Positions 5,176 to 6,536 of a stretch of 6,536 bases of DNA are shown here, one piece after another. The notes under the pieces are model-generated. The model was not told the origin of the DNA. It saw nothing but the letters and a program-made list of their open reading frames with translations, and did not search any database. Each line of letters begins with the position of its first letter. Within the stretch, counting starts at the first letter, position 1. This stretch comes from JBFMAE01 sp040756085. Its GTDB lineage: Bacteria > Desulfobacterota > BSN033 > UBA1163. Position numbers and translations under genes: made by a program. The DNA lies in NCBI GenBank assembly GCA_040756085.1, contig JBFMAE010000025.1:1-6536 (forward strand), given 5' to 3'.

Positions 5176-6303
5176 ATGATTACCGTTCCAGCCCATAAGG
5201 TTAGACAGTTTGGAGTGGAATTCTATCAAACCTCTTTTACTTCTAGGGATATTCAGAAGTTGGTCAAGTTCGAGGTATTAAGTTATTCCACTGTGGAAGA
5301 AGGGGAAAAGAAGCGAAAAACTGCCAAAAGTGCGGGCATCAACTGGGAGATGCTGGAGAGACGGATCGGGCGGAGTGAGGTTGCCTTCCAGAGGCCGATG
5401 ATCCGAAAGAAGATTCGGGAATTGGTCCAGTATTATTCAGATTGTCAGGAGGCCCAAAACCTTCCTGCCATTCCGGGGGCTGTAATCATCATTACAGAAA
5501 AACGGCTCCACTTCTCACCCCTCGGGAAGACTCCCAATCTGGGGATGCTTCAGATTCCTGAAGAGCCCGGGATTCTGCGGTGTCTGGATGGTCAGCACCG
5601 ACTCTTAGCCCTCAGTGCCCAGGCGGAGAAGGATGTGGAGATTGATGTCCCTTCTGTTCTCTTCGATACTTTGGACCCTCGACAGACCGTCGAGCTTTTT
5701 GTCACAATCAATGCAAAACATACACGGCTCAATCCCTCCCACCTGATCTCCTTAGCCGGTCGAAGGCTCTATACCGACTCGTATCAGGCCCTGGCCCATG
5801 ACATCATTCGGCGGCTCAATGAAGAAGAGACCTCTCCACTGCAGGGCGAAATTAAAATATTGGGTGTGGGCAAAGGCCGTGTCTCTCAGGCCTCACTGGC
5901 CGATGAGATGGTGGACCTTTTTAGTAACATCGAGAAGCTTGGAGGGGCAAATAGATTCAAGGAATTCGAGCAGAACGGGAAACGATTTTTCCTAAACTAT
6001 TTCAAAGCAATTCAGGCCTTCTTCCCGAAGGCCTGGGCGAGTCGAAAATATAGCATCAAGACAGGAGCAGCCCTCCGTGCCTTCATCCGGGTCAGCCCGG
6101 ATGTGATGGCGAGGTCAAGGGAGTTGAAGAAAGACGCCTTCGACCATTTTGGAATTCGGGAGGCGATTAAACCCTGGGGCGATAGGATTGGAGAAGTGCG
6201 GTTTGAGACCGATGGAGAGTGGCGGAAGAAGCTGGCAGGAGGGACCCGAGGAACGGTGGAGCTTCTCACCCGGGAACTTCGAGATGCCTTGAAACCACAA
6301 TAA
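5176..6303 (+). CDS. DGQHR domain-containing protein (DndB-like)
   Basis: A 375-residue protein with the signature L-DGQHR-LLAL (DGQHR at 138-142) and the companion segment FVTINAKHTRLNPSHL (175-190), which define the DGQHR/DndB-type family with a ParB-like fold. Known members include DndB, a transcriptional repressor of DNA phosphorothioation (dnd) operons, and DpdB of the 7-deazaguanine DNA modification cluster; many others are solitary and uncharacterised. No dnd or dpd enzyme gene is in this window, so neither name is justified. There is no membrane segment; the protein should be cytoplasmic. The ATG at 5176 is preferred because GGAGG (5162-5166) lies 9 bases before it; the in-frame TTG at 5170 would be only 3 bases away. 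The gene diverges from the HNH nuclease gene and has a stem-loop in its leader. Its TAA stop lies within the arm of a repeat at 6299-6364. Confidence 0.88.
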   Translation: MITVPAHKVRQFGVEFYQTSFTSRDIQKLVKFEVLSYSTVEEGEKKRKTAKSAGINWEMLERRIGRSEVAFQRPMIRKKIRELVQYYSDCQEAQNLPAIPGAVIIITEKRLHFSPLGKTPNLGMLQIPEEPGILRCLDGQHRLLALSAQAEKDVEIDVPSVLFDTLDPRQTVELFVTINAKHTRLNPSHLISLAGRRLYTDSYQALAHDIIRRLNEEETSPLQGEIKILGVGKGRVSQASLADEMVDLFSNIEKLGGANRFKEFEQNGKRFFLNYFKAIQAFFPKAWASRKYSIKTGAALRAFIRVSPDVMARSRELKKDAFDHFGIREAIKPWGDRIGEVRFETDGEWRKKLAGGTRGTVELLTRELRDALKPQ

Positions 6304-6364
6304 CCAAATTCCCTGCCTGCACCTGCCTGCTGGCAGGCAGGTTGGTGCTTGATAATTGGTTATT
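6299..6364. repeat. GC-rich hairpin repeat with AATAACC terminal arms (copy 2, 66 bp)
   Basis: The outer arms AATAACCAAATT (6299-6310) and AATTGGTTATT (6354-6364) are inverted with one extra A on the left. The core ACCTGCCTGC (6321-6330) and GCAGGCAGGT (6333-6342) is a perfect 10-bp inverted repeat around TG. The outer arms are the same family as those at 3216-3315, but the core is shorter and simpler. The stop codon of the DGQHR gene (6301-6303) is formed by the arm itself. No T tract follows the stem, so it is not a typical Rho-independent terminator. A small palindromic mobile element or REP-like repeat is the best reading. Confidence 0.78.
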
Positions 6365-6407
6365 TGCCAGTGAGGAAATTACTTTCCAGGCAAAGAAGTG
6401 CTTTTGC

Positions 6408-6503
6408 ATGAAGCGATATCTCATCATCGGAAACGGAGGAGCCGGTGCAAGAGCGGCGGTCAAGATCAGGGAGGCGGATAAGGATTTGATTTTAAAGGGC
6501 TGA
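6408..6503 (+). pseudogene. N-terminal fragment of a nucleotide-binding (FAD/NAD-type) oxidoreductase
   Basis: The 31-codon frame reads MKRYLIIGNGGAGARAAV, then KIREADKD, then LILKG and a TGA stop. The start is the classic N-terminal Rossmann beta-alpha unit with GxGxxG at G8, G10 and G13, as in pyridine nucleotide-disulfide oxidoreductases and the nitrite reductase large subunit family, where an xIRxxDKDxxI run follows in the same way. Those proteins are several hundred residues long; here the frame stops straight after the first unit. The remaining 33 bases of the window do not obviously continue the family pattern in another frame. The upstream ribosome binding site is poor. It is best read as a decayed or deletion-truncated gene start. 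A frameshift with continuation beyond the window cannot be ruled out. Confidence 0.55.
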
Positions 6504-6536
6504 AACGAGCAATAAAAAATCCACCGAGATCATTCA

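Noticed and set aside
5176..6303. Naming the DGQHR gene dndB or dpdB
   Set aside because: No phosphorothioation or deazaguanine modification genes are in the window, and the DGQHR motif alone does not separate these from solitary family members.
6219..6503. 94-codon + strand frame running from the DGQHR 3' end into the flavoprotein fragment
   Set aside because: Its first two thirds are out of frame with the DGQHR gene and cross the repeat; only the part from the ATG at 6408 has family resemblance.

Overview
The window looks like part of a Gram-negative chromosome or metagenome contig of moderate GC. It carries lipid A, heptose and nucleotide-sugar genes, so the cell has an LPS-bearing outer membrane. 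The C-rich palindrome that reads as the peptide PPNPPLVKGGEGG, and other hairpin repeats, are a style I associate with Desulfobacterota (deltaproteobacterial) and neighbouring environmental lineages. That placement is an inference; no rRNA or other phylogenetic marker is present.

Left part (1-4542, all + strand): an envelope-sugar and lipid A block. It opens with the 3' end of a dTDP-4-dehydrorhamnose reductase gene (2-187), followed by a hairpin and a ~100 bp gap. Then come UDP-glucose 6-dehydrogenase (286-1584), an LpxH-like UDP-2,3-diacylglucosamine diphosphatase (1594-2475), the heptose bisphosphate phosphatase GmhB (2429-3067), a 59-residue Trm112/YcaR-type zinc protein (3034-3213), an LpxL/HtrB-type lipid A acyltransferase (3365-4261) and a small SH3-like (DUF3553-like) protein with a CCC motif (4258-4542). 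Spacing is tight: 9 bp, -47 bp, -34 bp, a 151 bp repeat-bearing gap, then an ATGA overlap. Together the genes would supply dTDP-rhamnose, UDP-glucuronate and heptose precursors and carry out two lipid A steps.

Right part (4543-6536): a different neighbourhood. A YajD-type HNH nuclease gene on the minus strand (4614-4949) converges on the envelope block and diverges from a DGQHR-domain (DndB-like) gene (5176-6303). They share a 226 bp AT-rich region that includes a 22-bp-arm stem-loop just before the DGQHR ribosome binding site. No dnd, dpd or other DNA-modification enzyme is visible, so the DGQHR gene is solitary here. A GC-rich hairpin repeat bounded by AATAACC arms supplies the DGQHR stop codon, and a related but longer copy follows the Trm112 gene. 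The window ends with a broken N-terminal fragment of a nucleotide-binding flavoprotein (6408-6503).

No tRNA, rRNA, CRISPR array or complete insertion sequence was seen. No gene-free stretch exceeds 300 bases. The nearest thing to an undescribed system is the HNH/DGQHR divergent pair, and its functional link is speculative.
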